A DNA stretch of 64,000 bases from Anaerococcus urinomassiliensis (GCF_900128425.1 NZ_LT635782.1:597359-661358); one strand, 5' to 3'. Positions 34,050 through 47,093 are shown, counted from the stretch's first letter. Notes: generated by a model not told the origin, from the sequence alone. A program made the numbers and translations.

Positions 34050-34943
34050 TTAATATATGGACCAAATTTTTACAATTTGATTACTTATTTGATCAAATGT
34101 CCATTCTATCTTAGAATTTCTTATACTATTTGGGTCATTTATAAGAAACTTGCCATCTTTGTATGAGTCTATTACAAAAATATGCCCAAATAGAGTGAAG
34201 TATCCTCTATTTACAGAAACTAATAGGGGACCCTTGTCCAAAGCTTTTTTCATAGCTTCCTCATTTAAGGAAACATCTTCTATTTTATAATTATATTTTT
34301 TTGCTCCATCATAAAAAAAGTTCCAAGAAATTCCTTCATTGCCCATATAATTTTTAGCATCTACTGTTATTTTATCAGGCGTGATAGAACTATCTTTCTT
34401 TAACCTAGATAAAATCATAGCCATAGATGTAGGACCACAGCCACTAATTCCAATATTTCTATCACCTAAATCATTGTATGCCCATCTATTATCCCATTGG
34501 ATGTAGTATGGGGTTTTTCGTCCTAAGTCGACTGATTGGCCAGGTGTGTTTGGGAAGTTAGTAAGTCCGTTGTTCATATTATAAACGAATTCAATTGTGT
34601 CCTCATCGTTACCTGCCAAATATGCATCTATATTATTCAAATCATCAAAGTTTTCATAAATCCACTTTGCTTTTGGATTTTCACCAATCCATGATCCTAT
34701 ATTTTTTTTAAGTTCCTCTTTGTTATCAGACTTAAGTTTTGGATTGATATTTTGGTAATTGTCTAGATCATTATTAAGAGTAAGCTCCTTTTTTGGAATA
34801 AATGTATCAATAGCAAGCTCATTTATGCTTGTAAGAATATTTAAATTTTCTTCATTAACTATGCCTTCATTCTCTCTAATGTCATCTCTAGAACAAGATG
34901 TTAATAGGGGAATGAGAAGAGCTATTATTAGATATTTTTTCAT
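34050..34943 (-). CDS. Lipoprotein with C39-like cysteine peptidase domain
   Basis: A 297-residue protein with a lipoprotein signal (LLIPLLTSC, Cys17 lipidated). After a linker the C-terminal half (about 130-297) is a peptidase C39-like domain: catalytic Cys in GISGCGPTSMAM, His in LFGHIFVID, and Asp in LINDPNSIR. Proteins of this type are surface-anchored cysteine hydrolases of unknown targets. The gene is transcribed towards tRNA-Lys and alone. The ATG opens MKKYLIIAL; upstream is a divergent intergenic region with the queT riboswitch. Confidence 0.8.
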   Translation of the reverse strand: MKKYLIIALLIPLLTSCSRDDIRENEGIVNEENLNILTSINELAIDTFIPKKELTLNNDLDNYQNINPKLKSDNKEELKKNIGSWIGENPKAKWIYENFDDLNNIDAYLAGNDEDTIEFVYNMNNGLTNFPNTPGQSVDLGRKTPYYIQWDNRWAYNDLGDRNIGISGCGPTSMAMILSRLKKDSSITPDKITVDAKNYMGNEGISWNFFYDGAKKYNYKIEDVSLNEEAMKKALDKGPLLVSVNRGYFTLFGHIFVIDSYKDGKFLINDPNSIRNSKIEWTFDQISNQIVKIWSIY

Positions 34944-35017
34944 AAGATTACTTTACTACTATAAAGATTTGCTTCAATATCTGTGATAAATATAAAATTT
35001 ATGATATAATGAGTCGG

Positions 35018-35056
35018 TAATGTTTCTTGGCACCCATTATAAAAAATATCAAGGAG
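35018..35056 (+). promoter_or_regulatory. preQ1-I riboswitch
   Basis: TAATG (35018) pairs with CATTA (35034), with the loop leading into CTTGGCACCC. The A-rich tail TAAAAAATAT is followed by CAAGGAG (35050), whose CAAG can pair with CTTG to form the pseudoknot. This is the class I preQ1 pattern, and the pseudoknot covers the ribosome binding site of queT, so translation would fall when preQ1 is abundant. Confidence 0.8.
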
Positions 35057-35062
35057 AGAAAA

Positions 35063-35557
35063 ATGAATAAGAATTTTACAAAAGATACTAATTTTTTGGT
35101 TAGATCTGCAGTAGTTGCTGCACTTTACGCAGTACTAACTTTAGTTGTGCCTATGCCACAATACGGACCTATACAATTTAGGTTTTCAGAAATTTTAGTA
35201 CTATTAGTTTTCTATAATAGAAAATACATACCAGGACTAGTATTAGGATGTGCTATAGCAAATCTATTTAGCCCAATGGCATGGTTTGATGTTATATTTG
35301 GTACTTTATCTTCATACATTGCATTTAGATTGATGGAGAAGACAGATAAGTTATTTGTAGCATCTTTATTTCCAGTACTTATGGTTTCTGTACCAGCAAT
35401 TGGAACTTACCTATTGCTAGATAACTCAGGAGCATTTATAACTATGCTATTCTCATTTATGGCAAGTGAATTTGTAATGGTTTCTATCATTGCTGTTATT
35501 ATTTTTAAAATCCTAGAACAAAATACTGGTTTTATGAAAATTATTACAGAATTTTAA
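35063..35557 (+). CDS. queT: Queuosine precursor transporter QueT
   Basis: A 164-residue S component of the ECF family for queuosine precursors. Five to six helices and the conserved VRSAVVAALYAVLTLVVP and IQFRFSEILVLL blocks fit QueT. It brings preQ0/preQ1 into the cell, using shared ECF T and A proteins. The start at 35063 follows AAGGAGAG, which is part of the riboswitch pseudoknot. A longer reading from 35027 would begin within the riboswitch. A terminator follows directly. No queuosine synthesis gene is seen in the window. Confidence 0.88.
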   Translation: MNKNFTKDTNFLVRSAVVAALYAVLTLVVPMPQYGPIQFRFSEILVLLVFYNRKYIPGLVLGCAIANLFSPMAWFDVIFGTLSSYIAFRLMEKTDKLFVASLFPVLMVSVPAIGTYLLLDNSGAFITMLFSFMASEFVMVSIIAVIIFKILEQNTGFMKIITEF

Positions 35558-35558
35558 A

Positions 35559-35580
35559 AAAGCTCCCGACTGGGAGCTTT
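35559..35580. terminator. Bidirectional terminator, queT and copper operon
   Basis: AAAGCTCCC-GACT-GGGAGCTTT, between the convergent queT and csoR stops. Confidence 0.85.
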
Positions 35581-35581
35581 C

Positions 35582-35857
35582 TTATATTTTATTTAGTTTA
35601 TCAATTATAGCTTCAATTTCTTCTATTTTCTTTAGGCCATCTTCCTTATCTTCATTACTAATAGCATCATATACACAATGCTCTAGGTGTCCTCTAAGAA
35701 CATCTTTATTTACATTTTTTAATATGGAAATTGATGCCATCAATTGATTACTTATATCTATACAATATCTATCATCTTCAACCATTTTTATTAATCCATC
35801 GATTTGTCCACCGACAGTTTTTAATTTTCTTATGGTTTTTGCTTTATCAGCATGCAT
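35582..35857 (-). CDS. csoR: Copper-sensing repressor CsoR
   Basis: A 91-residue all-helical repressor of the CsoR/RcnR family. The Cu(I) ligands Cys (RYCIDI), His and Cys (GHLEHCV) occupy the Cys-His-Cys positions of true CsoR; copper binding releases it from DNA. Its start overlaps the copA stop (TAATG), so it is the second gene of the operon and is co-translated. Its likely target is the GC-rich dyad at 38436-38458 upstream of copA, giving negative feedback. Confidence 0.9.
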   Translation of the reverse strand: MHADKAKTIRKLKTVGGQIDGLIKMVEDDRYCIDISNQLMASISILKNVNKDVLRGHLEHCVYDAISNEDKEDGLKKIEEIEAIIDKLNKI

Positions 35858-36084
35858 TATTTATATTCGATACCCTTATATTCATAACCTGCTTCACTTA
35901 TAGCATTTCTAATTGCTTCTTCATCTGCTGATCCAAAATATTTAACTTCTGCGTTTTTAGCATCTAGGTTTACTTCAGCATCTTCTACAAAGGATAGGCC
36001 TTTTAGAGCTTTTTCTACGTTTGCCTTACAGTGGTTACAGGTCATTCCATTTACATTTACTAATAATTTGTTTGTTTCTGCCAT
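35857..36084 (-). CDS. Internal start: free CopZ-like copper chaperone
   Basis: Within copA the ATG at codon 781 (36084) has AAAGGAG 7 bases upstream (36092-36100) and would give a 75-residue free HMA protein (MAETNKLLVNVNGMTCNHCK). This is the length of a normal CopZ. The start signal is better than chance, so both the fusion and the free chaperone may be made from one gene. The alternative is that an ancestral copA stop was lost, joining two genes. Confidence 0.55.
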   Translation of the reverse strand: MAETNKLLVNVNGMTCNHCKANVEKALKGLSFVEDAEVNLDAKNAEVKYFGSADEEAIRNAISEAGYEYKGIEYK

Positions 36085-38424
36085 TTTTTCTTCTCCTTTA
36101 TTTACATTTTCTCTTAGTTTATTTTCTTCTTTATTTTGAAGTTTTTCGATTTCTCTTATTTTATTTTCGTTTTTAAATTGAGGCTTAAAACCTCTTAGCC
36201 TTAGTGAGTTAAGACATACAAATACTGATGATATACTCATAGCAAAGGCTGCAAACATTGGATTTAAGGTAATTCCAAAACTTGGATATAGTAAACCAGC
36301 TGCAAGTGGGATTAGTATTACGTTATAGAAGAATGCCCAAAATAGATTTTGCTTTATGGTCTTAATGGTTGCCTTAGATAGTTCAATTGAACTAACTATA
36401 TCAAGCAATGAATTTCTCATTAAAACTACATCGGCTGAATCTATAGCAACATCAGTACCATTACCAATAGCCATACCTATATCACTTCTGGCAAGCGCTG
36501 GTGCATCATTTATACCATCACCTACCATGGTTACTTTATTACCCATATCTTGGAGTTCTTTCACAACTTTATCTTTATCTTGAGGAAGAACTTCAGCAAA
36601 TTTTTTATCTATATTAAGCTCAGATCTAATTGCTTCAGCAGTTGTTTTATTATCTCCAGTTACCATAGTTACTTCATAACCTAAATTCTTAAGCTCATCA
36701 ATTGCAATTTTAGATGTGTTTTTAGCAACATCTTTTACAGCTATAATACCAATTACTTGACTTTGATCAGCAAAGTACATAGAAGTTTTGCCTTGGCTTG
36801 CATATTTTTCAGCAATATTTTTATAATTAGCGAGGTCAATATTTTCTTCCGTCATCAACCTAAGGTTACCAGCAAAATAAGTATTATTATCTATTATAGC
36901 TTTGATACCCTTACCGGATATAGCATTAAATTCACCAACCTTAACTGGGTGTATATTATTTTCACCTGCATAAGAAGTAATAGCTGTACTTAATGGGTGT
37001 TCTGATGAACTTTCTATACTTGTAGCAAGCTCTAAGAAGTCTTTTTCACCCATACTTGTTTCTATATCGGTAACAACAGGCTTTCCTTCAGTAATAGTTC
37101 CAGTTTTATCTAAAAGTATTGTATCTACCTTGTGTAAATTTTCTAAGGATTCTGCGTTTTTAAATAATAGTCCAAGCTCAGCGGATTTACCAGTAGATAC
37201 CATTATTGCCATTGGTGTAGCAAGACCCAGTGCACAAGGACATGATATAACTAGTACCGCGATCATAAGATTTAAGGCAAACTCGAAGTCATAACCTAAA
37301 AGCATCCATATAGCAAAAGTAAGTATGGAGATAATAATCACAACTGGTACAAATACAGCTGAAATCTTATCTGCCATTTTTGCAATAGGAGCCTTTGTTT
37401 CGTTAGCTTCATTAACTAGGTTAATGATTTGGGATAAAGTAGTATCTTCACCTACAGCAGTTGCCTTAAACTTAAACGATCCATCTTTATTTATGGTAGC
37501 TGTCACTACTTGGTCATCAATACTTTTAGTTACTGGTATAGATTCACCTGTAATAGCAGATTCATCAACAACTGAAGAACCTTCTACAATGACACCATCA
37601 ACTGGTATAGAATCACCAGGCTTGATTAAGATGATATCCCCTTTATTAATTTGATCTACATCAACAATCTCGTGTTTACCATCAACAATCCTGGTAGCTT
37701 TCTTTGGAGCAAGGTTCATAAGGTTTTCTAAACTCGCCTTAGTTTTACCTTTAGATCTTGCCTCAAAATATTTTCCTAGGGTTATTAGGGTCAGAATCGT
37801 TGCCGCCGACTCGAAGTATAAACTGTGCATATAGGTATGAACTAAATCAAAATCCCCAATGCCTAAACCATAGGCCATACGCATTATTGAGAATATCCCA
37901 TAAACTGTTGCTGCACTAGAGCCTAAGGCTACTAGGGTATCCATGTTAGGAGCCTTATTTACTAAACCCTTGAATCCTGATATAAAGAACTTTCTATTTA
38001 CGAATATAACAGGAATACTTAGCAAGAACTGTAAAAATGCATTATTTAAAGCACCCTCAGGGCCTGTAATAAAGTCAAAAACTGGTAATCCTACCATTGG
38101 TCCCATAGCTAGATACATAAGTGGAATCAGAAAAGCAAATGATACTTTTAATCTATGTTTAGTTTCATCTTCTAATGTATCTTCATTTTTTTTCTCACTT
38201 GTTTTTGGTGTATCTGATGATTTTAAACTAGCTCCATAGCCGATATTTTCTACAGCATTTATTATATCATCATCTGAAATCATGCTTTCGTCATAATCAA
38301 CACTCATAGATTCGTTGATAAGATTAACATTGACATCATTTACACCGAGCTTTTTTACAGCTCTTGTAACATTAGCCTGGCAAGCGGAGCATGTCATGCC
38401 TGTTACATCATAACGTTGTTTCAT
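35857..38424 (-). CDS. copA: Copper-exporting P-type ATPase CopA, with C-terminal HMA domain
   Basis: An 855-residue P1B-type ATPase pumping Cu(I) out of the cytoplasm. In order: N-terminal HMA domain with GMTCSAC (Cys12, Cys15), eight-helix membrane part, TGES actuator motif (AITGESIPV), Cys-Pro-Cys metal site in ISCPCALGLA, phosphorylation site DKTGT, and GDGINDAPAL. A second HMA domain (GMTCNHC, Cys796 and Cys799) follows a Lys/Glu-rich linker of about 45 residues; a C-terminal HMA domain is unusual, since CopZ is normally a separate chaperone. An internal ribosome binding site and ATG allow that domain to be made alone. The operon is copA-csoR, with a CsoR operator upstream. Confidence 0.93.
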   Translation of the reverse strand: MKQRYDVTGMTCSACQANVTRAVKKLGVNDVNVNLINESMSVDYDESMISDDDIINAVENIGYGASLKSSDTPKTSEKKNEDTLEDETKHRLKVSFAFLIPLMYLAMGPMVGLPVFDFITGPEGALNNAFLQFLLSIPVIFVNRKFFISGFKGLVNKAPNMDTLVALGSSAATVYGIFSIMRMAYGLGIGDFDLVHTYMHSLYFESAATILTLITLGKYFEARSKGKTKASLENLMNLAPKKATRIVDGKHEIVDVDQINKGDIILIKPGDSIPVDGVIVEGSSVVDESAITGESIPVTKSIDDQVVTATINKDGSFKFKATAVGEDTTLSQIINLVNEANETKAPIAKMADKISAVFVPVVIIISILTFAIWMLLGYDFEFALNLMIAVLVISCPCALGLATPMAIMVSTGKSAELGLLFKNAESLENLHKVDTILLDKTGTITEGKPVVTDIETSMGEKDFLELATSIESSSEHPLSTAITSYAGENNIHPVKVGEFNAISGKGIKAIIDNNTYFAGNLRLMTEENIDLANYKNIAEKYASQGKTSMYFADQSQVIGIIAVKDVAKNTSKIAIDELKNLGYEVTMVTGDNKTTAEAIRSELNIDKKFAEVLPQDKDKVVKELQDMGNKVTMVGDGINDAPALARSDIGMAIGNGTDVAIDSADVVLMRNSLLDIVSSIELSKATIKTIKQNLFWAFFYNVILIPLAAGLLYPSFGITLNPMFAAFAMSISSVFVCLNSLRLRGFKPQFKNENKIREIEKLQNKEENKLRENVNKGEEKMAETNKLLVNVNGMTCNHCKANVEKALKGLSFVEDAEVNLDAKNAEVKYFGSADEEAIRNAISEAGYEYKGIEYK

Positions 38425-38435
38425 CTAACCTCCTT

Positions 38436-38458
38436 CTAACACCCATAGGGGGTGTTAG
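38436..38458 (-). promoter_or_regulatory. CsoR operator in the copA promoter
   Basis: CTAACACCC-ATAGG-GGGTGTTAG, a 23-bp dyad with G/C tracts as in known CsoR sites. It overlaps the region between the -10 box and the ribosome binding site of copA; TTGACA (minus strand, 38486-38491) is the likely -35 box. Confidence 0.75.
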
Positions 38459-38580
38459 TATTACTAAACAATTTTTAGTTATTTTTGTCAAGCTAGGGTA
38501 TCTAAAAATAAATAGACCAGCTATCAAATGTCAAGAGAAAATAAAAAATAATTTATCTTGAAATTTAATGCACGTCAAAC

Positions 38581-38600
38581 AAGCCTAAAAATTTAGGCTT
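38581..38600. repeat. Palindrome at the IS110 right edge
   Basis: AAGCCTAAA-AA-TTTAGGCTT lies 18 bases after the transposase stop. It could terminate transposase transcription. Confidence 0.5.
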
Positions 38601-38618
38601 AGAAAAATTAAATAACAA

Positions 38619-39794
38619 CTAAATATTCGGTACGTAAGTTTTGTTATCTCTTAAAACTGCAAAAATTATGTTAGTAAGTTTTCTAGCAACAGCACCAATA
38701 GCTGTACCATGAGCCTTACCCCTTTGTCTAAGTTTTTGATAGTAAACAGACAAAGCAGGGTCCTTAAAGGCAGCTACACTAGCAGCAAGCCAAATAGCAC
38801 GTCTAAGATAAGGAGAGCCACGCTTAGAAATCTTCGTATCGGTTGCATTAAAATTACCAGATTGCTTAACAGCAACATCTAAACCAGCATAAGCAACTAA
38901 CTGGTTAGCTCTCTCAAAACGAGAAATATCACCAATTTCTGAGAAAATAGCACCACCTAAGATATCGCCAATACCAGTGATAGAAGTAATAACAGGGCAT
39001 AAAGAATTAATCATAGAAGAAATTTCATCTTCAATATCAGCTATCTGATCTTCAAGAAAAGAAATTTGAGCAATAATCTGTTTAATTTGAAAAGAAAAAG
39101 ACTTCAAAGCAAACTTAACACCAAAAGAATTAGAAGCCTTCTCTTGAATTTCTTTAGCCTTATCAAGGCCAAAGTGCCCCTTACTACACTTAGACAACAT
39201 CTTAGCAAGCTCATCAGCAGGAATAGAAATCATATCTTCAGGTAAAGGGAACTTACTCAAAAGCTCTTTAGAAGCAACACCATAAATATTAGAAAAAAGC
39301 GAAGAATACTCAGGGAAAACCTGATCTAAAATAGCAACAAGCTTTCTTTTCCAATCAGAAGCTTCATCAACAAGAGCAAACCTAAACCTAGAAAGATTTC
39401 TTAAAGCAAAAGTATCCTCATCAGAAAAATGAGAAACAGAAAACTCACCAAACCTAAGAATTTGAGCAATAACAAAAGAATCAACAGAATCATTCTTAGT
39501 CTGTCTAATATACATCTTTCTAAAAGCATCAGACTGAATGGGATTAATAACAACACAAGAAAAACCTAAATCAATCAAGAAAGAATAAAGAGAAAGCCAA
39601 TAATGCCCAGTAGCTTCCATACCAATAATACAATTGTTAGAATCAATCGAAAAAGAGGAAATAAATTTCTGAAACTTCTCTAAACCCCTAATAGAATTAG
39701 AGAAAGAAAAAGACTCAGAAACAAGTTTCCCATTAGAATCAATTATTGAGGCTTCGTGGTTGTTCTTTGCAATATCAACACCAATGTAAAACAT
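38619..39794 (-). CDS. IS110-family transposase (DEDD)
   Basis: A 391-residue recombinase. The N-terminal DEDD domain has Asp in IGVDIAKNNHE, Glu in IGMEATGHYW, and the Asp pair in KNDSVDSF. The C-terminal IS116/IS110/IS902 domain has SITGIGDILGGAIFSEIGD and KRGSPYLRRAIW, with the catalytic Ser probably in RGSPYL. Recent work shows that enzymes of this family use a bridge RNA from the element to choose target and donor. The ATG at 39794 follows AGGTGATTTT; an upstream reading to 39860 lacks a ribosome binding site. All motifs are intact. Confidence 0.88.
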   Translation of the reverse strand: MFYIGVDIAKNNHEASIIDSNGKLVSESFSFSNSIRGLEKFQKFISSFSIDSNNCIIGMEATGHYWLSLYSFLIDLGFSCVVINPIQSDAFRKMYIRQTKNDSVDSFVIAQILRFGEFSVSHFSDEDTFALRNLSRFRFALVDEASDWKRKLVAILDQVFPEYSSLFSNIYGVASKELLSKFPLPEDMISIPADELAKMLSKCSKGHFGLDKAKEIQEKASNSFGVKFALKSFSFQIKQIIAQISFLEDQIADIEDEISSMINSLCPVITSITGIGDILGGAIFSEIGDISRFERANQLVAYAGLDVAVKQSGNFNATDTKISKRGSPYLRRAIWLAASVAAFKDPALSVYYQKLRQRGKAHGTAIGAVARKLTNIIFAVLRDNKTYVPNI

Positions 39795-40010
39795 AAAATC
39801 ACCTAGCTTAAATATAAATTTAGATAGAGAAAGAACCCTCAATAACTTTACGACAATCAAACCTCGTTAGACATACAGCAACGAAATGTGCTATCCAGCT
39901 CATACTGATAAAGACGTAAAGAAGAGGCGTAACCCTTTTTAAGGAAGACTAGCTTCAAGGAGGAAATCTACGACCTCTATCTATACAATTATTATCCCAC
40001 AAGAAAGTGG
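39795..40010 (-). ncRNA. Candidate bridge RNA region of the IS110 element
   Basis: A 216-bp non-coding stretch directly upstream of the transposase, where IS110-group bridge RNAs are encoded. On the minus strand it shows hairpin-forming pieces (for example the CCCACTTTCTTGTGGG stem near 39993-40011). Identification rests on position and family; loops were not assigned. Confidence 0.5.
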
Positions 40011-40067
40011 GATAGAGAACAAAAAGTAGTATTAAATACTACAACTATAATATACGAGGAGGAACTT

Positions 40068-40337
40068 ATGAAAAGATATAGGATTTTGTTTAAAGGAAGA
40101 GTTCAGGGAGTTGGTTTTAGATTTACTGCAAAGATGATTGCAGATAGATTAAATCTAACAGGAAGTGTCAAAAACTTATATAACTATGATGTAGAATCTT
40201 ATGTACAAGGAAAAGTAGAGAGTATAGAAAGATTCATATATGAACTAGAAAACCAAAGATTTATTAGGATTGAATCTATCGATAAAACTGAAGTTGATAT
40301 AATTGAAGACGAAAATTCTTTTGATATAATTGGCTAA
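40068..40337 (+). CDS. acyP: Acylphosphatase
   Basis: An 89-residue enzyme hydrolysing acyl phosphates. Catalytic Arg in GRVQGVGFRF and Asn in GSVKNLYNY occupy the canonical positions, and VESYVQGKVESIERFI continues the fold. ACGAGGAGG lies upstream of the ATG, with TATAATA near 40050 as a likely -10 box. The stop is 37 bases before murT. Confidence 0.9.
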   Translation: MKRYRILFKGRVQGVGFRFTAKMIADRLNLTGSVKNLYNYDVESYVQGKVESIERFIYELENQRFIRIESIDKTEVDIIEDENSFDIIG

Positions 40338-40374
40338 CTATTGATTAACTGTTATTATAAGATATATTAAAACT

Positions 40375-41703
40375 ATGAGTTTTAAAAATAAATTTTCAAA
40401 AGTAATAGCAAAAATAGTTAGGGCAGGTCTTAGGCTTACAAAACATAATGCCACTAGTCTGCCAGGATATGTAGCTTATAAATTAGATAAAGATATACTA
40501 GATGAGTTATCAAAAAACACCAAATTTATTTTCGTGACAGGAACAAACGGAAAGACTATGACAACTCATTTTTTAGTAAGCATACTTAAACAAAGATATG
40601 ACAAGGTCTATACAAATGAATCTGGATCAAATATGATTCAGGGTATTATCACAACATTATTAGATAATCCTGCTAAGGAAGATACAATAGCAGTACTAGA
40701 AGTTGATGAGGCTAATCTAGTTAAAATTGGTAAAAATATAAAGGCTGATTATGTCGTATTTACAAATATATTTAGAGACCAAATGGATAGGTTTGGCGAA
40801 ATCTATAATATTTACGCTAAGCTAATTGATGGAATGAAAGTTATGCCAGATGCAAAAATAATTGCCAATGGAGATCTGCCTATATTTAATTATAAAGAAA
40901 TGAAAGATTTTAACAAGTCTTACTTTGCAATAAGAGATTATTCAAAGGCTAGTGATTACTATGAGCTTGACGCAGAACTTAATTCAGATGGGATATTGTG
41001 TCCAAACTGCCATAGCGTACTTAAATACAGATTAAATAATTATGCTTCTTTGGGTGATTATGCTTGCCCAAATTGCGATTTCCATACACCTGAGATCACA
41101 TATAGCATAGATGAGCTTATAAAGCTAGATGCTAATTATTCTGAATTTCTAGTAGATGGTAGCAAATACGAAGTTAATGTTGGTGGCTTATATAATGTAT
41201 ACAATGCCTTGGCTGCTCTTAGTGTTGCAAAAGAACTAGGACTAAGTGATAAAGAAATTTATGATGGCTTAAAAAGTCAAAAAAATGTATTTGGTAGGCA
41301 GGAAAATGTAGTTATTGATGGTAAAAATTTAACTATAAATCTAGTGAAAAATCCTACTGGTCTAAATCAAATAATAGATCTTATGATGTTAGAAAAAGAG
41401 GAAATATCTCTAATTTGCCTATTGAATGACAAATATGCCGATGGAACTGATATTAGTTGGATTTATGATTCATATTATGAAAAATTAAAAGACCTAGATA
41501 TCAAAGATATTTACGTTTCAGGTATTAGAAAAAAAGACATGAAAAGGCGTTTAGAAATAGCAGAAATATTTGATGGTGAAATTTCTGAATTTGATTACGA
41601 AAAAGAAATTAATGCTGTAATTAAAAATTCTAAGACACGAAACATCTATGTATTATCAACCTACACAGCTATGTTAAAACTAAGGGAGGTATTAGGTTTA
41701 TGA
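40375..41703 (+). CDS. murT: Lipid II isoglutaminyl synthase, MurT subunit
   Basis: A 442-residue Mur-ligase-like protein. The ATP loop VTGTNGKTMTTHF (near residue 55), a Cys4 zinc ribbon (CPNCHSVL and YACPNCDF, about 207-235) and a C-terminal DUF1727 domain (KNPTGLNQIIDLM) mark MurT. With GatD it amidates the alpha-carboxyl of D-Glu in lipid II to isoglutamine, needed for peptidoglycan cross-linking in many Gram-positive bacteria. The overlap with gatD (ATGA) shows coupling. Confidence 0.93.
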   Translation: MSFKNKFSKVIAKIVRAGLRLTKHNATSLPGYVAYKLDKDILDELSKNTKFIFVTGTNGKTMTTHFLVSILKQRYDKVYTNESGSNMIQGIITTLLDNPAKEDTIAVLEVDEANLVKIGKNIKADYVVFTNIFRDQMDRFGEIYNIYAKLIDGMKVMPDAKIIANGDLPIFNYKEMKDFNKSYFAIRDYSKASDYYELDAELNSDGILCPNCHSVLKYRLNNYASLGDYACPNCDFHTPEITYSIDELIKLDANYSEFLVDGSKYEVNVGGLYNVYNALAALSVAKELGLSDKEIYDGLKSQKNVFGRQENVVIDGKNLTINLVKNPTGLNQIIDLMMLEKEEISLICLLNDKYADGTDISWIYDSYYEKLKDLDIKDIYVSGIRKKDMKRRLEIAEIFDGEISEFDYEKEINAVIKNSKTRNIYVLSTYTAMLKLREVLGL

Positions 41704-42362
41704 AAAGAATAAATATATGCCACCTCTATGGTAATTTACTAAATACCTATGGAGATATTGGAAATGTTATGGCTATTAGCCACGAAGCCCACAAAAATGG
41801 CTATGAAGTAAATACCAAGATAGTTACTGTAGGTGATGATTTTAATCCTAATGATTATGACTTTGTATTTTTTGGCGGGGGTCAAGACTACGAACAATCA
41901 ATAGTTCAAAAAGATCTAGGAGATAAGGCTAACAAACTTAAAGAATTTATTGAAAATGATGGAGTATTACTTGCTATCTGCGGTGGCTATCAGTTGTTAG
42001 GAAAGTATTATTATGATGCTTACAACAACAAGATAAAAGGGTTATCAATATTCCCTCACTATACTAAGAATCAAGAAAATAGTAAAAGATTCACAGGACC
42101 CATAAAAATAAAGGACAGTTTATCAGGAGATATCTACGAAGGTTTTGAAAATCACGGTGGTGTTACATTTTTATCAGAAGATCAAAACCCCTTTGCCATT
42201 GTATTGGATGGAAATGGAAACAACGGATCAGACAAGACAGAAGGATTTAGATACAAAAATACTATTGGTACCTATCTTCACGGACCTTTACTTGCCAGAA
42301 ATGAAGTATTATGCAAGAATTTGTTTAACTTGATAGAAAAAAATGCCAATTCAAGCAGATAA
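41700..42362 (+). CDS. gatD: Lipid II isoglutaminyl synthase, GatD glutamine amidotransferase
   Basis: A 220-residue class I amidotransferase subunit. The nucleophile Cys is in LAICGGYQLLGKY (near residue 95) and the catalytic His in GTYLHGPLLARNE. It releases ammonia from glutamine for MurT. It starts inside the murT stop (ATGA). Confidence 0.93.
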   Translation: MKRINICHLYGNLLNTYGDIGNVMAISHEAHKNGYEVNTKIVTVGDDFNPNDYDFVFFGGGQDYEQSIVQKDLGDKANKLKEFIENDGVLLAICGGYQLLGKYYYDAYNNKIKGLSIFPHYTKNQENSKRFTGPIKIKDSLSGDIYEGFENHGGVTFLSEDQNPFAIVLDGNGNNGSDKTEGFRYKNTIGTYLHGPLLARNEVLCKNLFNLIEKNANSSR

Positions 42363-42480
42363 ATACTTTAGTATAAAATAAGCATAAATTTATTAGTTAA
42401 ATACTTTTTAAAATTTATACCAATTTAAAAATAATGTAGTATACTAATAAAGAAAAGAAAATACCTTTTTAGGGGGGAAT

Positions 42481-42804
42481 ATGACAGATTCAAAATTAAG
42501 AAATGAACAAACTGATGAGCTTTTTGAAGCAATCTTGATGCTAAAAGATGTTGATGAATGTTATAGTTTTTTTACAGATATATGTACAGCTAGAGAAATT
42601 CAATCAATAGCTCAAAGGTTACACGTAGCTAAGCTTCTAAAAATAAGAAAAACATATAATGTAATTGAAGAAGAAACTGGGGCATCTACTGCAACTATCT
42701 CTAGAGTTAATAGATCATTAAATTATGGTCTAAGTGGTTATGACCTTGTTTTGGATAAGCTTATAGAAAAAGATTTAAAGAAACAAAGAGAAAATAATAA
42801 ATAG
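42481..42804 (+). CDS. TrpR-like regulator, YerC/YecD family
   Basis: A 107-residue protein of the YerC/YecD group related to TrpR. The helix-turn-helix is in AREIQSIAQRLHVAKLLK and GASTATISRVNRSLNYG. The family's function is poorly known. The leader has TAGTATACTAATA, a good -10 region, and GGGGGG just before the ATG. A terminator follows. Confidence 0.85.
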   Translation: MTDSKLRNEQTDELFEAILMLKDVDECYSFFTDICTAREIQSIAQRLHVAKLLKIRKTYNVIEEETGASTATISRVNRSLNYGLSGYDLVLDKLIEKDLKKQRENNK

Positions 42805-42832
42805 AAAATAATAGATTTCTAAGATACAATAT

Positions 42833-42860
42833 AAGAGTTGGCTTATGCCACTCTTTTTTT
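42833..42860 (+). terminator. Rho-independent terminator
   Basis: AAGAGTTGGC pairs with GCCA.CTCTT around TTAT and is followed by eight T. Confidence 0.75.
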
Positions 42861-42893
42861 GTAGTATAATTAATAGGTAGGAAGGATTTAATT

Positions 42894-47092
<4,199 letters not shown>

Positions 47093-47093
47093 T

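Larger units (their letters stand above)
38600..40010 (-). mobile_element. IS110-family insertion sequence (approximate limits)
   Basis: The transposase gene and a roughly 200-bp conserved-looking non-coding region upstream of it form an IS110-group element between copA and the acylphosphatase gene. IS110 elements have no target repeats of note and short ends, so exact limits cannot be given; these are estimates. Confidence 0.6.

Noticed and set aside
37325..37654. Plus-strand open frames inside copA (also inside glmU, gatA, recombinases and others)
   Set aside because: They are shadows of clear genes on the other strand or in another frame, without ribosome binding sites or protein-like features.
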